Shown: in pieces, positions 36,186 to 47,530 of the stretch
Layout of the letters: the number at the start of each line of letters is the position of its first letter
Position numbering within the stretch: position 1 is the first letter of the stretch
DNA from: Cristatella mucedo
Lineage: Eukaryota > Bryozoa > Phylactolaemata > Cristatellidae
Length of the DNA stretch: 64,000 bases
Reading direction: 5' to 3'
Assembly (NCBI GenBank): GCA_009760855.2
Contig: WPIO01000004.1
Coordinates: 4,644,001 to 4,708,000 of the forward strand
Notes under the pieces: generated by a model
Databases searched by the model: none
What the model was told of the DNA's origin: nothing
What the model saw: only the letters and a program-made list of their open reading frames with translations
Program-made: the position numbers and the translations under genes

Positions 36186-36723
36186 ACTTATGTATGTGTA
36201 AGGATTTCAAAAAAATGTTGGTTCCACAGCAAGATGCAGGTATAGCAATGATATACCTAATAATGTAACTCGAAAGCTATTTATTACAGCTGTATAGTCA
36301 TGATATGCGACCTGTTATGATAGCTAACCTCCATTGAGGCTAAAGAGCCCCCATTGGGCCAAACCCTCTTCAGCTGTCTTTCCTCTGTCTCGAATTATTT
36401 GTCTAAGTGTTTCGACTGTCTGCCTGTCTATCTGTTTGCACAGTCAGTCTCTGTCTGCATTTGTCTACTTGCATCTATCTGTCTCTATGCCTGTGTCTGT
36501 CGGTGTATTTGTGCTGTATTAGACCGGCCTGCTTCTGTACGTGTTTGCCTGTCTGTATCATCTCCTATTGGGTTGTGTCTGACCATATCTGTCCACATCT
36601 GTATTCATCTGCTTCTAGTTGCTTTTGCAGCTTTCTGTATCCGCCTGTCTGCCACTCAAATACATGCTCACACACATGCACGCCCACATACACACACAAA
36701 CACACACACACCGAAAACCTCCT

Positions 36724-36824
<101 letters not shown>

Positions 36825-37385
36825 TTCCCCTTAGACAAATCCAGAAAATTCAGCATGAGACCAATATTTACAGCAACTAGATTCATAAAGAATTGACGAT
36901 GATGGGTCGGTGGACAGCTGGCCGCCCAAGTACACCGAACATTCCTCGGTGCAATCCCACTCCCTCCCCCACCCGAGAGCACAACTTCTACCCAGGGCCA
37001 CGATCGCCTGGACCTTCCAACATCTAAGGATCTGAGCCATACTTTTCGTTGCGTTGGACGGCCAAGCCATCCGCATTGCCTATATCGAACCACCTCGAGG
37101 CAGCGTCAACACTGAAAAGGCAGATCTTGCTGCTGCACCGAGAAACGTTGGAAGCTGAGGCACGAGGATGCTACTGGGGGGTTCGGTAGCCAGGCCGAGT
37201 TACCGCGAGTCGTCGTGGATGGCAGCTTTTCGGTGGCGCTGCTTCTCGGCCGGCGGCACCGACTCGCAGGGCGTTCAGCCGAGCAATCGGCAGTCTCCTC
37301 CAGCTTCGGCCGACTCGGCCCCACCACCCCCTCCATCCCCCCCCCGATTGATGGGGATGCCGCCGGGGCACGCTGCTGCGCTTAC

Positions 37386-37514
37386 CTGGAGGCGTATGTG
37401 AAAGGCCTCCTGCTGAACTCTGCGGTTATACTCGTCCACCTGTTCGGCGAGAGTGAGGCCACCGCTCCCGTTGTGGCGCCTCGCGATGCTGGCCTCCGCC
37501 GATGCTGCAGTCAT
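37386..37514 (-). CDS. RADIL: RADIL/afadin-like exon 1 (N-terminus)
   Basis: This exon encodes 43 residues, starting MTAASAEASIARRHNG and ending EYNRRVQQEAFHIRLQ. The ATG at 37514 is the first in frame after an upstream in-frame TGA and has A at -3. The exon ends at a consensus donor, CAG|GTAAGC, in phase 0. The length and pattern (LAEQV..YNRRV...F.I) resemble the short N-terminus of afadin that precedes RA1 (LADII...NRL..FEI), which is also about 40 residues and also followed by an intron. The role is inferred: it leads into the first Ras-association domain of a cytoplasmic adaptor. The start is not certain, because long open frames in other phases continue upstream to about 38275 and a further indel could join them. 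Confidence 0.7.
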
Positions 37515-38300
37515 ATTGGCAGCCGACGAGCTCGGACAACCGCCGTACCGGCACGTCCCGATCGGCGCTGAGGCCGCCCGACTGCACAGGGCGACATAAG
37601 TCACTCGCGATGGATGCGCCTGTCAAGCTCCGGAATGGCACGGGAGGGACATTAATAATCATTTCGCCACGGCCGTCGCCACCGGCTGGCGGCTGGCTCG
37701 CCCCATTAGTCACTGTGGGCTCCGCCTCGCCCCGCCCGACGGTGGAGACCGTGCGCACGAGACGGCGGCGCAGCCCCGGCTGCTGCTGCTGCTGCTGCGC
37801 GCGTCGCGTCGGCCGCAGCTCACAGAGACGCCTCGTCGAGTCTCTCCTCGAAGCTTCGTTAGACCTGGAAGCCTCATTGAACCTTGCCGGCCGAAGCGTG
37901 CCGTCGCCACTTCGTAGACGGCTCCGTCGAACGAAAGAGTTTTCGCTCGGCATCGACCAATAGCGCGTCTCCTCGATCGCGGCTCGATTGGCTCTCTGAG
38001 CTCTGAGTCGTCGCCTTCGCTCTGAGCTTTACTTCCACCTCCGGACTCGCATCGAGCGCCGGCTCATCGTCGACCGTCCCCCAATCTATTGCAGACCTCC
38101 AGCCTCGCCGAAGTTCGGTGAGACCTTCTTTGAGGCTGTAGCGCCTCCGCCGACGACTCGGCTCGCTCTGCGGCGACTTCCTCCGTAAATATCCGTGTAC
38201 GTAAACGGGTGCCCGCCTGAAACCACCCAGCCTCCACTGCCGCTGAACGACAAGCCCGAGGTCTAACGAGACCAACAGAATGTGATACGTAGTAGGATTT
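37515..38300 (-). promoter_or_regulatory. GC-rich, CpG-rich 5' region of the RADIL-like gene
   Basis: The stretch just upstream of the start codon is visibly richer in G+C and CpG than its surroundings. It lacks transposon copies, as expected for a promoter/5'UTR. Two open minus-strand frames cross it: 37953-37426 (175 codons, with a glutamine run and the phrase MIINVPPVPFRSLTG) and 38275-37874 (133 codons, Arg/Ser-rich). Neither is in phase with exon 1. They may be chance frames in GC-rich DNA, or a larger first exon broken by indels. I see no TATA box for the minus direction. Confidence 0.45.
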
Positions 38301-38344
38301 ACGTGTGCGTTCTAGGCTTTTCGTGCTTGTGTCTGTTCGCGTGT

Positions 38345-38405
38345 GCGAGTGCAGCGTGTTCAAGTGCAGCGTGTGCAAGTGCAGCGTGTGCGAGTGCAGC
38401 GTGTG
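38345..38405. repeat. 15-base tandem repeat, four copies
   Basis: Units of the form GTGCAGCGTGTGCAA, four in a row with small changes, upstream of the RADIL-like promoter region. Confidence 0.88.
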
Positions 38406-38469
38406 GGCCTGCGAATAAATGAATCGCATCCTGTTGGTTTCATATGCAGCCACCAGCGCTCTTCTGCCG

Positions 38470-38480
38470 GTATATAAATA
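38470..38480 (+). promoter_or_regulatory. TATA-box-like site facing right
   Basis: GTATATAAATAAG lies about 270 bases before a plus-strand ATG at 38743 whose 86-codon frame ends near a donor-like TTC|GTGAGTAG. This could be a divergent promoter, but the downstream frame is not recognised. Confidence 0.2.
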
Positions 38481-38596
38481 AGACACTTCGATCTGCTGAC
38501 ATTCATTCATCCATTGTCCTTAAGCTCACGACGAGCTAGTTTTCCTTGGAGCACTCAAATTCCGAGCTTGCAGTAGCTGCTCGAAATCTCTCCCTC

Positions 38597-38668
<72 letters not shown>
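38597..38668. repeat. (CT)n microsatellite
   Basis: About 34 CT units. Confidence 0.95.
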
Positions 38669-38670
<2 letters not shown>

Positions 38671-38742
38671 GCCTAATAACTCAACTCGGCTCTCGGCGGT
38701 CGCCGTTTCGCTGCTGCAGCACTCTCATCGTCTCGTTCGAAG

Positions 38743-39003
38743 ATGCCGACCGACCAAAGGCCGTCTGCCCCGGGAGCAACTGCAATGACCTCGAGCAAGA
38801 AAGTGAAGCCTCGAGCAGCCGGAAATGGCTCCGAAACGGCTGCCCTAGTCTTTTCCGGGCCCGGACTCTCCTACCAATTGAGCTGCAAAGGCTGCAGTAC
38901 AACAGCACTCCCTACAGGTTTTAAAGCACGGGCCACTACTTTCTTCAAGTTTCTACTCGAGTCGTATGCGATCCGAATCCTGGCGTACTACCAGAATTCG
39001 TGA
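38743..39003 (+). other. 86-codon open frame, unknown
   Basis: Reads MPTDQRPSAPGATAMTSSKK and ends KFLLESYAIRILAYYQNS before TGA. A minus-strand A-box-like GCAGCTCAATTGGTAGGAG (38866-38886) crosses it, so it might instead be an old SINE. No homologue recognised. Confidence 0.15.
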
Positions 39004-39087
39004 GTAGGTTTTCTTCCTCGGGTACAGGTATGCTGGAGCATAGATCCGTCAAAAAAGAACCGGCTGAGGTTAGCTCCAAAGAGCCGC

Positions 39088-39230
39088 CCCGGTTGGGCCC
39101 GGCGTAAGGTGTTCACCTTTATCGACCGCGGTCGTGGAATCGAGCACTTCTGCGGTGTACGTGAAGTGCCGCCTCGATGGAGATCAAGCAGTCTTAAGCG
39201 CTATACAAACTAATTACTTATTTAAAGAAG
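39088..39230 (+). mobile_element. diverged tRNA-derived SINE
   Basis: TTGGGCCCGGCGTAAGGTG, GCGGTCGTGGAATCGAGC, GATGGAGATCAAGCAG and AAGCGCTATACAAACTAA follow the type-1 order. Confidence 0.7.
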
Positions 39231-39542
39231 GGCAAATGAGAGCAGTTGATGAAAGTAAGAGTCTAGCTTCAATACTGAATGGTAGAGAGAAGCTTCTACG
39301 GCACCATGGGATTGCTTGCTGTAGGACTGCAGGATCTGCGACCTTACCTTGTTGCTCCCACTGAGCGAACGCACCTGGCGAATGTCCTCGGATTTCTCTT
39401 CGGCATCATGTCTGGTGCTGGCGTTCTTGTGAAATCTTCGAATTGAGAGACGTAGCCGGTCAGGTCGGCCGCCTAGTGAATTCCGCGACAGGGAACGAGT
39501 TCAACGTGAGCATGGTACCATCAGTGTCGACTCAAAAAAATT

Positions 39543-39690
39543 ACTTTTTCGCCCTAAGAGAACTTAAATCTCGATCTAGGCGCGCTACATGTGCCGCACA
39601 GGCTCGGGCTCACTCCCTTGGTCATTGAAAGCGAGCACCTGGGCGATCTTGGGTCGAAAGAATCCTGGGCCACACCAGGACAACTTTCTG
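39543..39690 (-). mobile_element. diverged tRNA-derived SINE, antisense
   Basis: CGCCCTAAGAGAACTTAAAT, then GGCTCGGGCTCACTC and AAGCGAGCACCTGGGC, the type-1 order on the minus strand. Confidence 0.7.
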
Positions 39691-40589
39691 CTACTCATTG
39701 TGCAGGCTAAAACTAGTTGGAAGAATTGAAACATTATCACCACTCCATAGTGATCGTCCTCTGTAGCCGGTAGGACCGTTCACCGGAAGGTCAGTTCGTC
39801 CGAATTTTCTTTTTAAGTGCTGAGTAAATTCGATCAGCGACAAGAAACGACACCTCGCTTGTCTGTATCTCTCGGTTATCGTTTCTCTTGCAGCGAGTTG
39901 CGAATCGCCTAGATAGATAATTGGTCCTCTTAGAAGGCCATACAACAGACTTATTATTATCATTATTCATATAATATTATTATCCGTTGGGTGTTAGGAA
40001 AAGCACATTGACGAACAAATTATTCAACCGACGACTTGCTCAATTTTCAGACAGTACAGAGCAGCTTCGGTATCCAAGCAGTGCATTCAAATCGTGTCAT
40101 GACTAAAATTACTTATTCTTATTATATCTCGATGCTGTAGTCTAGACGAAGCAATGGAGTTAGCGAGTGCGAGCGAAGCAAGCGAAAGCTGGGTCGACTG
40201 GCCTTAATAGCTTTTCGCTGCCTTTTCCCCTTCCGAACACCTGCCGGAAGTATCATCAGGTTCTGCACATTTCAACTATCCGGTGGCAGATCTGCCGTAA
40301 CGTAGGCAGTGGCTGCTTATGCTGGCGCCTTCACATGGGAAGAAGCGCCCCACCACCAGCAATCGTAGGGAGAGAGCCGCGCGTTTCAGCCACCCACACC
40401 CCCAAGCACGGATCGACTCCTTTTGGCAGACCGCGAGATTGATGGAGGGTCAATCAAGGTCAAGATTAAATCCCTATAGACATTCATTGTCCACTCTAAT
40501 GGGCGGTGATAGCCGTGATGGCTCTTGTACCGCTATATAAATGATTCCGTTAAATCAGCTTACCCTTTTTCACACGACTTTTGATGCAC
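39691..40589. other. intergenic stretch with a type-2 SINE tail
   Basis: GGTGATAGCCGTGATGGC, then CCGCTATATAAATGATTC (40505-40550) is the 3' end of a type-2 SINE. A minus-strand tail-like GATAATTGGTCCTCTTAGAAGG lies near 39920. No gene seen. Confidence 0.5.
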
Positions 40590-41270
40590 ATATGGTAGCC
40601 AACAGACTTCATCGCATGCAACAAAGAGAAAATGAAAAGAATAGCAGCCAGGAGAACAGTTGAGGTGGTGAGTAGCATGGAAGTAGCAGCTCAGGACAGC
40701 TGAAAAGGATTGCCATAGTCGACAGCCGGAGAGTAGTTGTCGTTGCGTAAGAATCGTAGAAGTGAGTTCCACAGTCTATGACATGCAGAGCAAAAGCTTC
40801 TGTCACCAACGGTCTTTAAGCTGAGGAATGAAACAGCCAATTTATTGTCCATACAAGACCTGACGGCACGATGAGGCTGAAACTGGTGTAGCAGTTCAGC
40901 TAAGTATGAAGGAGCCAAGCCGTGGCGGGCCTAGTGGGTCAGAGTTAGAATTTTAATCTGTAGTCTCGTTGATCGACCGGGAGCCATCGCAGTTTCTTCC
41001 GAAACCAAGACGCATGGCTGAACCTATCAGATTTGTTGACCAGCCATGTAGCCACAATTCATCACCAGCTGCTGAAGCTTGATGGCTTCTTTAGGTAGCC
41101 TAGCCAAAACCAAGTTGCATTGAGTTCGATTTTTCGCAGACAGCAGACCATAGTAGACCCTAATCTTAGACAGGGATCGGACATGATGGCTAGCTGTGGA
41201 AGCAGTCTTCTTAATGATACTTTCTGTGGTCACGCGCTTATCAAAGAGGACAGCTAAATGTATGGCGACG
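40590..41270 (-). mobile_element. LINE family B fragment, antisense
   Basis: Minus-strand frames give [36 protein letters not shown] and upstream [18 protein letters not shown], in the same order as the family-B ORF, with frameshifts and a gap between about 40930 and 41030. Confidence 0.87.
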
Positions 41271-41289
41271 GTTGCACTAGGCATCACGA

Positions 41290-41840
41290 ATTAGAAAGCC
41301 GAATGAGCCAAGTCCCCTAGTCCAGCCACAAGTTTAGGGGTGGCCTGCGACTAGGAGCTGAAGGAATGCTCCTCGTGGATCTCTTGGAGTTATCGTGGGA
41401 AGCAGGGTGGCCTCTGCATGGGCCACCTTTCATTCCCTGCACGGGCACTGGGAAGTCATCAGCAACATCGACGCAACGTCCAAAAGCAGTCATTTTATGT
41501 TTACTCCCATGCTGTACCACTTTGTATTTATCTGGCAGCAAAGGAGCTAGATCGAATGCCTCTTTAAGTGTGAATTTCGCTTCGTTTGGGGTAATTACAG
41601 CCCCCTAAGGCATATTACCGAATGCCCGGTGTCACAAAAACGGACACGCGAAGGTCATGCCGACCCAGATTCCCAGTGGCATCAACTAATGTTAATTCTG
41701 CTGACTGCTGCTCTCCATGGCATGCTGCATAAAAGATGTGACGATGGCAAAAAATTAATGCAATGTCTGCAGTGGTTTGGCAAGCCATTGTGCCGTTGCT
41801 ATTAACTACCCCCTGCCCTCTCAGCAGACAGAAAAGCATC
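41290..41840 (-). pseudogene. decayed coding-like relic, unknown family
   Basis: Two adjoining minus-strand frames read as one broken gene. First comes 41839-41615 (QTTADIALIFCHRHIFYAA, AELTLVDATGNLGRHDLRVS). Then, after a stop and a frame change, 41605-41317 follows (NEAKFTLKEAFDLAPLLPDK, YKVVQHGSKHKM, GRCVDVADDFPVPV, then a basic Ser-rich end). It could be a transposase-type ORF or a pseudogene. I recognise no domain. Confidence 0.3.
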
Positions 41841-43014
41841 TCCGTCAGCAGGCTCTGATTACACCTCCATACTCGTACTTTTTACTGTAGCCAGTAAAAT
41901 GAAATATGCATCATACAAGGGCTAACAAAATATGTTGAATGCAATGGCCTTTTCTCACCATATTAGAACTGTCTCCCTCTTCTTAAACTCGCAGTCACTG
42001 CAGCAAATCACTTGTGGCAATAGTATAAGTGATACCGATACCGATACTGATACCGATCTTCTGCACTAATGATTCATCTGTCGAGGTCTTTAGCCAAGAT
42101 CTGATAGCGAAGTAAGTCACGTGCAGACGTACGGAGTGGATGACGTGAAGCAAGCAGTTCTTGCTGCCCCTCATCACTGACATCCCTAAACTGGGGAGCA
42201 GGTGCTACTTCAGTAGTATGGGCCTGCTTCTCCATACATTTGATACTCAAGGACTTAGTGACTTTGTGGGCTTAGTGACGTTGGGTCTGTTCCTCCAGTG
42301 ATCAAACTCGATTTTCCCACTGCTAAGGTTCAGCTCTTAAAAGCTATTCTAGTTGTCTGGGCTATTGTAAGTACATTATAGTTTGTAATTGAACTCACTT
42401 GGCGTCTTGAGCAAGCTATGTATGCTTTGAGATCAGCATGAGCTTAGCTGGACTGCTGATATTTTAATATGACATTCCTTTGTACGGTGCTGGCACCTGT
42501 ACGTAGTCTGATTCGACAACTGAAGATGTAAATGAATGCAGTGGCATTGGTCAAACACTTTCCTGCTATTAACTGCATCACAAGCAATCTGCTGCAAACT
42601 CAGCTGATGCTCTGCAAAATGTGTACGCAAATTTGAACCTATACGTACTAACGAATGTAGGATATTCTACCTTCAGGCAGTCTCCAAATCTTGTGATTCT
42701 GCTGCAGTGTTTTCTGCGTCTGCATTGAAACTGGCTGAACTTTATAGTTATATTCAATGCTATGCTTTCAACTTATGTGAGCATAAGGTTACTTAGGCTG
42801 AAATAAGATTCAAACACTTAATTCTTTCTCTCGGACTTATGCTCTCTGTGTCCTAAAAATCCATTCACATGCATAGAGGCCACCAGCTTCTGTGTTGTCT
42901 CTTCTGCTGTAGTACACTTCACAGAGCCCGAGTTTTCCTGTAACGATCAGATAGTGGTGTAGGTACAATACTGATCTCAGCACCCGTCAATATTGATTCG
43001 TGGTCGTTTTGTAG
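41841..43014. other. intergenic stretch without recognised features
   Basis: A short GATACC tandem (about 42030-42058) is present. No exon, SINE or LINE seen. Confidence 0.5.
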
Positions 43015-43201
43015 CATCGGTTCTCAGCCTGTGGGTCGCGACCCCTCTGGGGGTCGATCGGCCCTTTTACAGGGGTCACCTAAGACCACCGGAAAGCCCG
43101 AATTTCCACATTTTGCCCACAATAATTCTATGGCTGGGGGTCGCAACAACATGAGGAACTGTATTGAAGGGTCGCGGCATTGAGGAGGTTGAGAACCACT
43201 G
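43015..43201. mobile_element. SPIN-like non-autonomous hAT element
   Basis: 187 bases bounded by inverted ends: CATCGGTTCTCAGCC on the left; the right end, read inward, is CAGTGGTTCTCAACC. The interior carries GTGGGTCGCGACCCCTCTGG, TTTACAGGGGTCACCTAAGA and CATGAGGAACTGTATTGAAG, the signature of SPIN/URR1-type hAT elements. The 8-base flanks are TTTTGTAG and TTCTATAG (6/8 identical), as expected for an aged hAT target duplication. SPIN elements are known for horizontal spread among tetrapods, triatomine bugs, a pond snail and planarians. Confidence 0.88.
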
Positions 43202-43664
43202 TTCTATAGGGTTCACATCAATTTGTACATCAATGTTGACATAACCTCCTCTGCATTGCCACAGGCATGGCAAATCTTTGTAATGCCTCTGTAAAGGTCG
43301 ACTAGGTTTTAACGAGCCTAGCACGAGCAGCAGATAAATCTTCTGGGTGCTAGACTAACATTCTGCCATCCCATAAGTTGACAACCCTATTTTAAACGAC
43401 GTTTTTATCTCGGTTTTTACTCACAGACGTGGCACAGGAAAGCCAGCATAGCTTTCGGAATTATGCAGCCGGGATAGGGTCATCTGCCCAACCTCGATTG
43501 GCTGTTCGCGAAAGGTCCTTATTTGTCCACCTCATTCGTTTTAACCTTGGATACGCCCCCCCCCCGAGCACGTCAAACTCCAGCCGTGGCCGGGAGAGCG
43601 CCGTCTCTTCGCCGGTATTAAAGCAACCAGTGGCATCGTACCACCCGCTTGTCTGTCTTAAATC

Positions 43665-44310
43665 GGCTCGGTATGCCTCGTACGAGCCTCAAATCTCGTG
43701 TAGAACATGCCTTTAGTTCGTAGGCTCTCAAAGCCTAGAACTCACTCCCGACTGGCGTCACGACATCCCCTGACTTGACGACATTAAAAAAGAAGATAAT
43801 AACGCACCTTTTTCTCACAGCATTTGCCGGATCTTAGTAATGCGTCCTTTGTGTGCCTGTACATGCTGACACTGTGCAATGCTACCACTAACCATATTTA
43901 CACATTAATAACAAAAATAATAATAATACACTTGATAAAGCGCCCTCAGAGAACTTAATCTCTTTCTAGGCGCTTTACATTTGCTGCAAAGTAAAATGCA
44001 ATTGAATGGTAAGTAAAATCATGCTTGAAAAACAAACAAAATGAATAACATGGTTAGGGGTGATATGCACAGGGTCAGCATGCAAATGTGGTTAGTGGCA
44101 GCATGCATAGTGTCAGCACGCATAAGCACATGAAGGACGAATCACAGGGACCCACGTTGATACTATGCATGTAACCTCTGACCATGTTATTCTTTTTGAC
44201 ATGTGGATGTTACCACAAACCATGTGATCACACTTCCTTTACAGCATGTGTAAAAGGGCCTAGAAAGAGATTAAGTTCTCTGAGAGCCCTATATAAATAT
44301 GTTATTATTA
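43665..44310 (+). mobile_element. LINE family A 3' region, interrupted
   Basis: From CGTACGAGCCTCAAATC through AAGCCTAGAACTCACTCC to CCACTAACCATATTTACA (about 43903). It resumes at 44159 (GATACTATGCATGTAACC...) through the hairpin and ATTATTA end. Confidence 0.82.
43905..44158 (-). mobile_element. LINE family A tail nested in another copy
   Basis: An AAT run, hairpin and 3'UTR in reverse orientation sit exactly in the middle of a plus-strand family-A 3'UTR. Low divergence from the 8548 and 17335 copies indicates a recent insertion. Confidence 0.87.
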
Positions 44311-45402
44311 TAAATATTATTCCGCCGTCACTCACGTAGCATAAAGGGGGTGCATACCTCCACTGGTTTCTCCTGAATGACGAAATCGGCACGAGTCTGG
44401 ACTACCTATACGGTTGCATGGTCTCCCTGGCTCGCTGGCATGGCGTAATCGACTTCATTCAATCGATCGAGGGCGTCGGGAGGCCGTCAAGAACACTGAG
44501 CAGAGCTCAATCGAGTTTGAAGAAATAAAGCCTTAAAAATGTAGCGCGCGTGACTTCTGTACACACCGAGCGGGGGGGGGGGCGGCCCAGAAGCCTGCAG
44601 TCCCACGGTCGCGCCTAGTCGGGGCTGCATCGCCTAAAGCACGAGCGAATCGTATTGGATTCCTCTTCGTCTCATTCCTGCAAACTGGACTCGCGCTGAA
44701 CGTGTCCGCAGAAATTCAGCTTTCCCCCACCAGGCTCGTTTAACGGGGGACGCGTAAATTTACTCAAGCATCGAAAGTCTGGAATTCGTAGGACATCTTG
44801 CGAATGTTAACGACAACTGACGAACTTGAGGAAAGGTTCGCATGCACGAATGAAGTTCTACCGCGTTTCTCAGTAACCTGCGTGCTTAGAGTGCCGAACT
44901 CAACCTCGTCGATTTGAGTAACTACAGCTCAGTGAGTGGTCAGATAATGGCACTTGACATCATTCTATGAGTAAACTTTTTACCGGACACTCGGTGTCCT
45001 TAACGCACCTGAATCTAAAAACCTTTTCCTGCTTCAAGCATCACTTTATGATTACCAAATATTCCGCTGTAGAAGTGTGTGAGTATTTCTATTTCTAGCT
45101 CAAAAAAAGACACGATCAAAAAAAGATCGGCTCGAGCCGATGATTCGCTGGAGTCATGTGGAGCGCTTGATCTCCTGCAAATCTTAAGCCTTGCCGATTC
45201 GCTTTTGAGCCAGGTAGTGCCCTTCACCTTCACCTTATGTCTCTTCGCAGCGATGAAGAAAGGAGGAGCGAAAAGCTGAGTCGGGAAATCACAAGGAAAT
45301 CGCGTCGGCACACCCTTGGCCTGATCGCCCCCTACTGATAAGTGTGCATGCTAAATCGAGCAGATAATGAAAGCGCTTGAGATTCTTGGCGATTCTGGAA
45401 AT
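44311..45402. other. intergenic stretch
   Basis: A G run lies near 44572-44582. No gene or repeat family recognised. Confidence 0.5.
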
Positions 45403-45575
45403 ATGGCACACTAGGTACGGCGGTTGCTTTCACAACCTCGGTCCCGAGGTCGTGGGTTCGATACCTGCAGCGGGCGATCCTGTATCGCCACTGCAAGCGA
45501 TGGTGATAGCCGTAAAGGCTATAATGTCGCTATACAAAAGAGGCTTTTTAATCAGCTAGGATTTATTATTATTAA
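45403..45575 (+). mobile_element. tRNA-derived SINE, type 2
   Basis: ATGGCACACTAGGTACGG, GAGGTCGTGGGTTCGATACC, GTGATAGCCGTAAAGGCT, TCGCTATACAAAAGAGG and a TTATTATTA end. Confidence 0.87.
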
Positions 45576-45814
45576 ATATAATGATTAGGAGCTAGAAACG
45601 TCAGAATACATCGTTTAGACGGTATACAAGCTCATTTTGAAGTGATGGCGACTTCGTGTACTTTGAGCCTCGAATTAGTTAGTCGTACTTTAGGGCTTTA
45701 AGCTGCAAGCTATGGCTAGTGCTGATCAGATGTAGCCCGCTATGGCAATGGAATAGGCTGCTTTATGTTAACAAAACCGACTTATGATTAAGGTATGTGT
45801 GTTCTCTATTGCTG

Positions 45815-46170
45815 CCTGCACGTATCAGTGAAGCAACTGCCACAGTACACTGCCCAAGCCCTCAGTAATCTGCACTGGCTACCTATCAAGCATCGTATCG
45901 ACTTCAAGATCCTGTCCCTCATCTTTAGGTCCACCCATTCTCTTGCTCCGGCCTACCTATCTGAGTTACTTTCATACCTCCCGTCGCACCATCAGCTCTT
46001 CCGACTCCAGTCGATTGGCTGTGCTCGTAAATGACTTCAAATGCCTTCCCTGGAGACAAAGTCTCCATTAACTCTGCTCTCAAAGGCTGTCACTCATTAC
46101 CGACTGACATCCGGTCATTTCCCGATTTGGCGTTCGAAAAAAGCTAAGAGCGTACCTGTTCCTCGCACCC
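45815..46170 (+). mobile_element. LINE family A C-terminal fragment
   Basis: LSNLHWLPIKHRIDFKILSL and THSLAPAYLSELLSY in one frame, then decayed sequence without a tail. Confidence 0.85.
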
Positions 46171-47204
46171 TTTGCTCTGTCCTAGTGAATAGCTCTTTTT
46201 GTGCTTGCGGCGTTCAGAAACAAGGCACGCGCCGATTGTTTACCAGCTGTCGTCGCGAGCCTGCCGCAGGGTCAGAAAGTCCAACACAGTCAGAAAGTCC
46301 GCCGACGACCAACACTATCAATTTATCAATTCAACCGCGGGCGGAGGGAGCCAGGAGGGGAAGCATGACTGTCTTCGCCCCTCAACCACTCCCTCGTTCC
46401 CTACTTTCCCTCAGCTGCCCAATCAGCTGCCACATCAGACGCCGCCGGCTGGAATGCCACGCATCGATCAAGGGGGCGGTGCTGCCCGCTCGAATGCCTC
46501 ACCCATCAAGGAGCGGCGGAGGACAGTGCAAGTCCGAAACTACATTGATAGCTCCAAGCTAGGGCGATTTGCTTCCGGCCTAGCTTACAGCGAGCTTGTC
46601 TTTATTTTCATATGCTTTGGGCGCTTACCTGTACACGATTCAGCGAATGCTGCTTGCCGACGGTTCTAATGACCAGCGGTCAGGATCAGCGGCCTCCTCA
46701 TTTGCTTTCGAATGCTTGTCTGAACACAGAATCCTGCTGGTCACTAACTGCTCGTTGCCATTGCATCTCATGCAGCGAGCTGCAAGGTGCCAGGATTGAG
46801 ATTCGGTCCCTTAGGGTGGTATGCAGAAGACGTATTGCTTCCAACCGAGACTCGTTGGCCACACTTCGAGGCGCCAGCTGAAATCCGTCGCGTGCCTGAA
46901 AGGAATGGCCACAGCAGCATTTACGTAACGCCGCAGTCCCCAATACCCAAAAGCATCGCTCGCAATGCTGCTAGTGTTGGCCGACGCGTGACGAACACTT
47001 GTGAATACTTCGAAGCTCGACTAGCAAGTGTTGTGGGCTGCCAAGGTGGGCACCCAGGAATGCCGAGGGTGACGAATACGGCTGCAAGGCCGGCCGTTCG
47101 GTCAAGTGTCAAAGGTTCAGCCATGCGTCTCCGTGAAAGCTGCAGGATCAGCGATGGCTCCCGATCGATCGACGGATGCATAGCAAAATTCTTTTACTGA
47201 ACCG
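46171..47204. other. GC-moderate intergenic stretch with long chance frames
   Basis: Frames of 67-156 codons occur on both strands. One minus-strand frame (46943-46698) reads RLEAIRLLHTTLRDRISILA and looks protein-like, but there is no domain and no splice pair I trust. Confidence 0.3.
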
Positions 47205-47530
47205 CAATGCCCACCATTGGCTAGTTCACACCTAGCTGAATTGCTGCGCCAGTTTCAGCCGGCTCGTGCCCGCAGGTCCTCTATGGAAAATTTCTTAGCA
47301 CCGCTGGCAACAGAAGCTTTTGCTCTGCCGGTCCCTGACTGTGGAACTCACTTCCGAAGTTCTTCCGAAACATTATCTAATCTCCGGCTGCTGACTGTGG
47401 CGTATCCTCTCCAGCCTTCCTGAGTTGCTCCTTCCATGCTCCACACTTCTAGAAAACTCTCTTGCGTAAGACCCACTTGTGCTCTTTGTGGCTTTGGGGG
47501 GGCTACTGACGGGTATACATTACATTAGCA
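47205..47530 (+). mobile_element. LINE family B 3' end
   Basis: TTGGCTAGTTCACACCTAGC, CCGCTGGCAACAGAAGC, GACTGTGGAACTCACTTCC and the terminal ATACATTACATTA. Confidence 0.85.

Noticed and set aside
38866-38886. tRNA-like A box GCAGCTCAATTGGTAGGAG on the minus strand
   Set aside because: No convincing B box at the right spacing and no tRNA fold; at most a SINE remnant.
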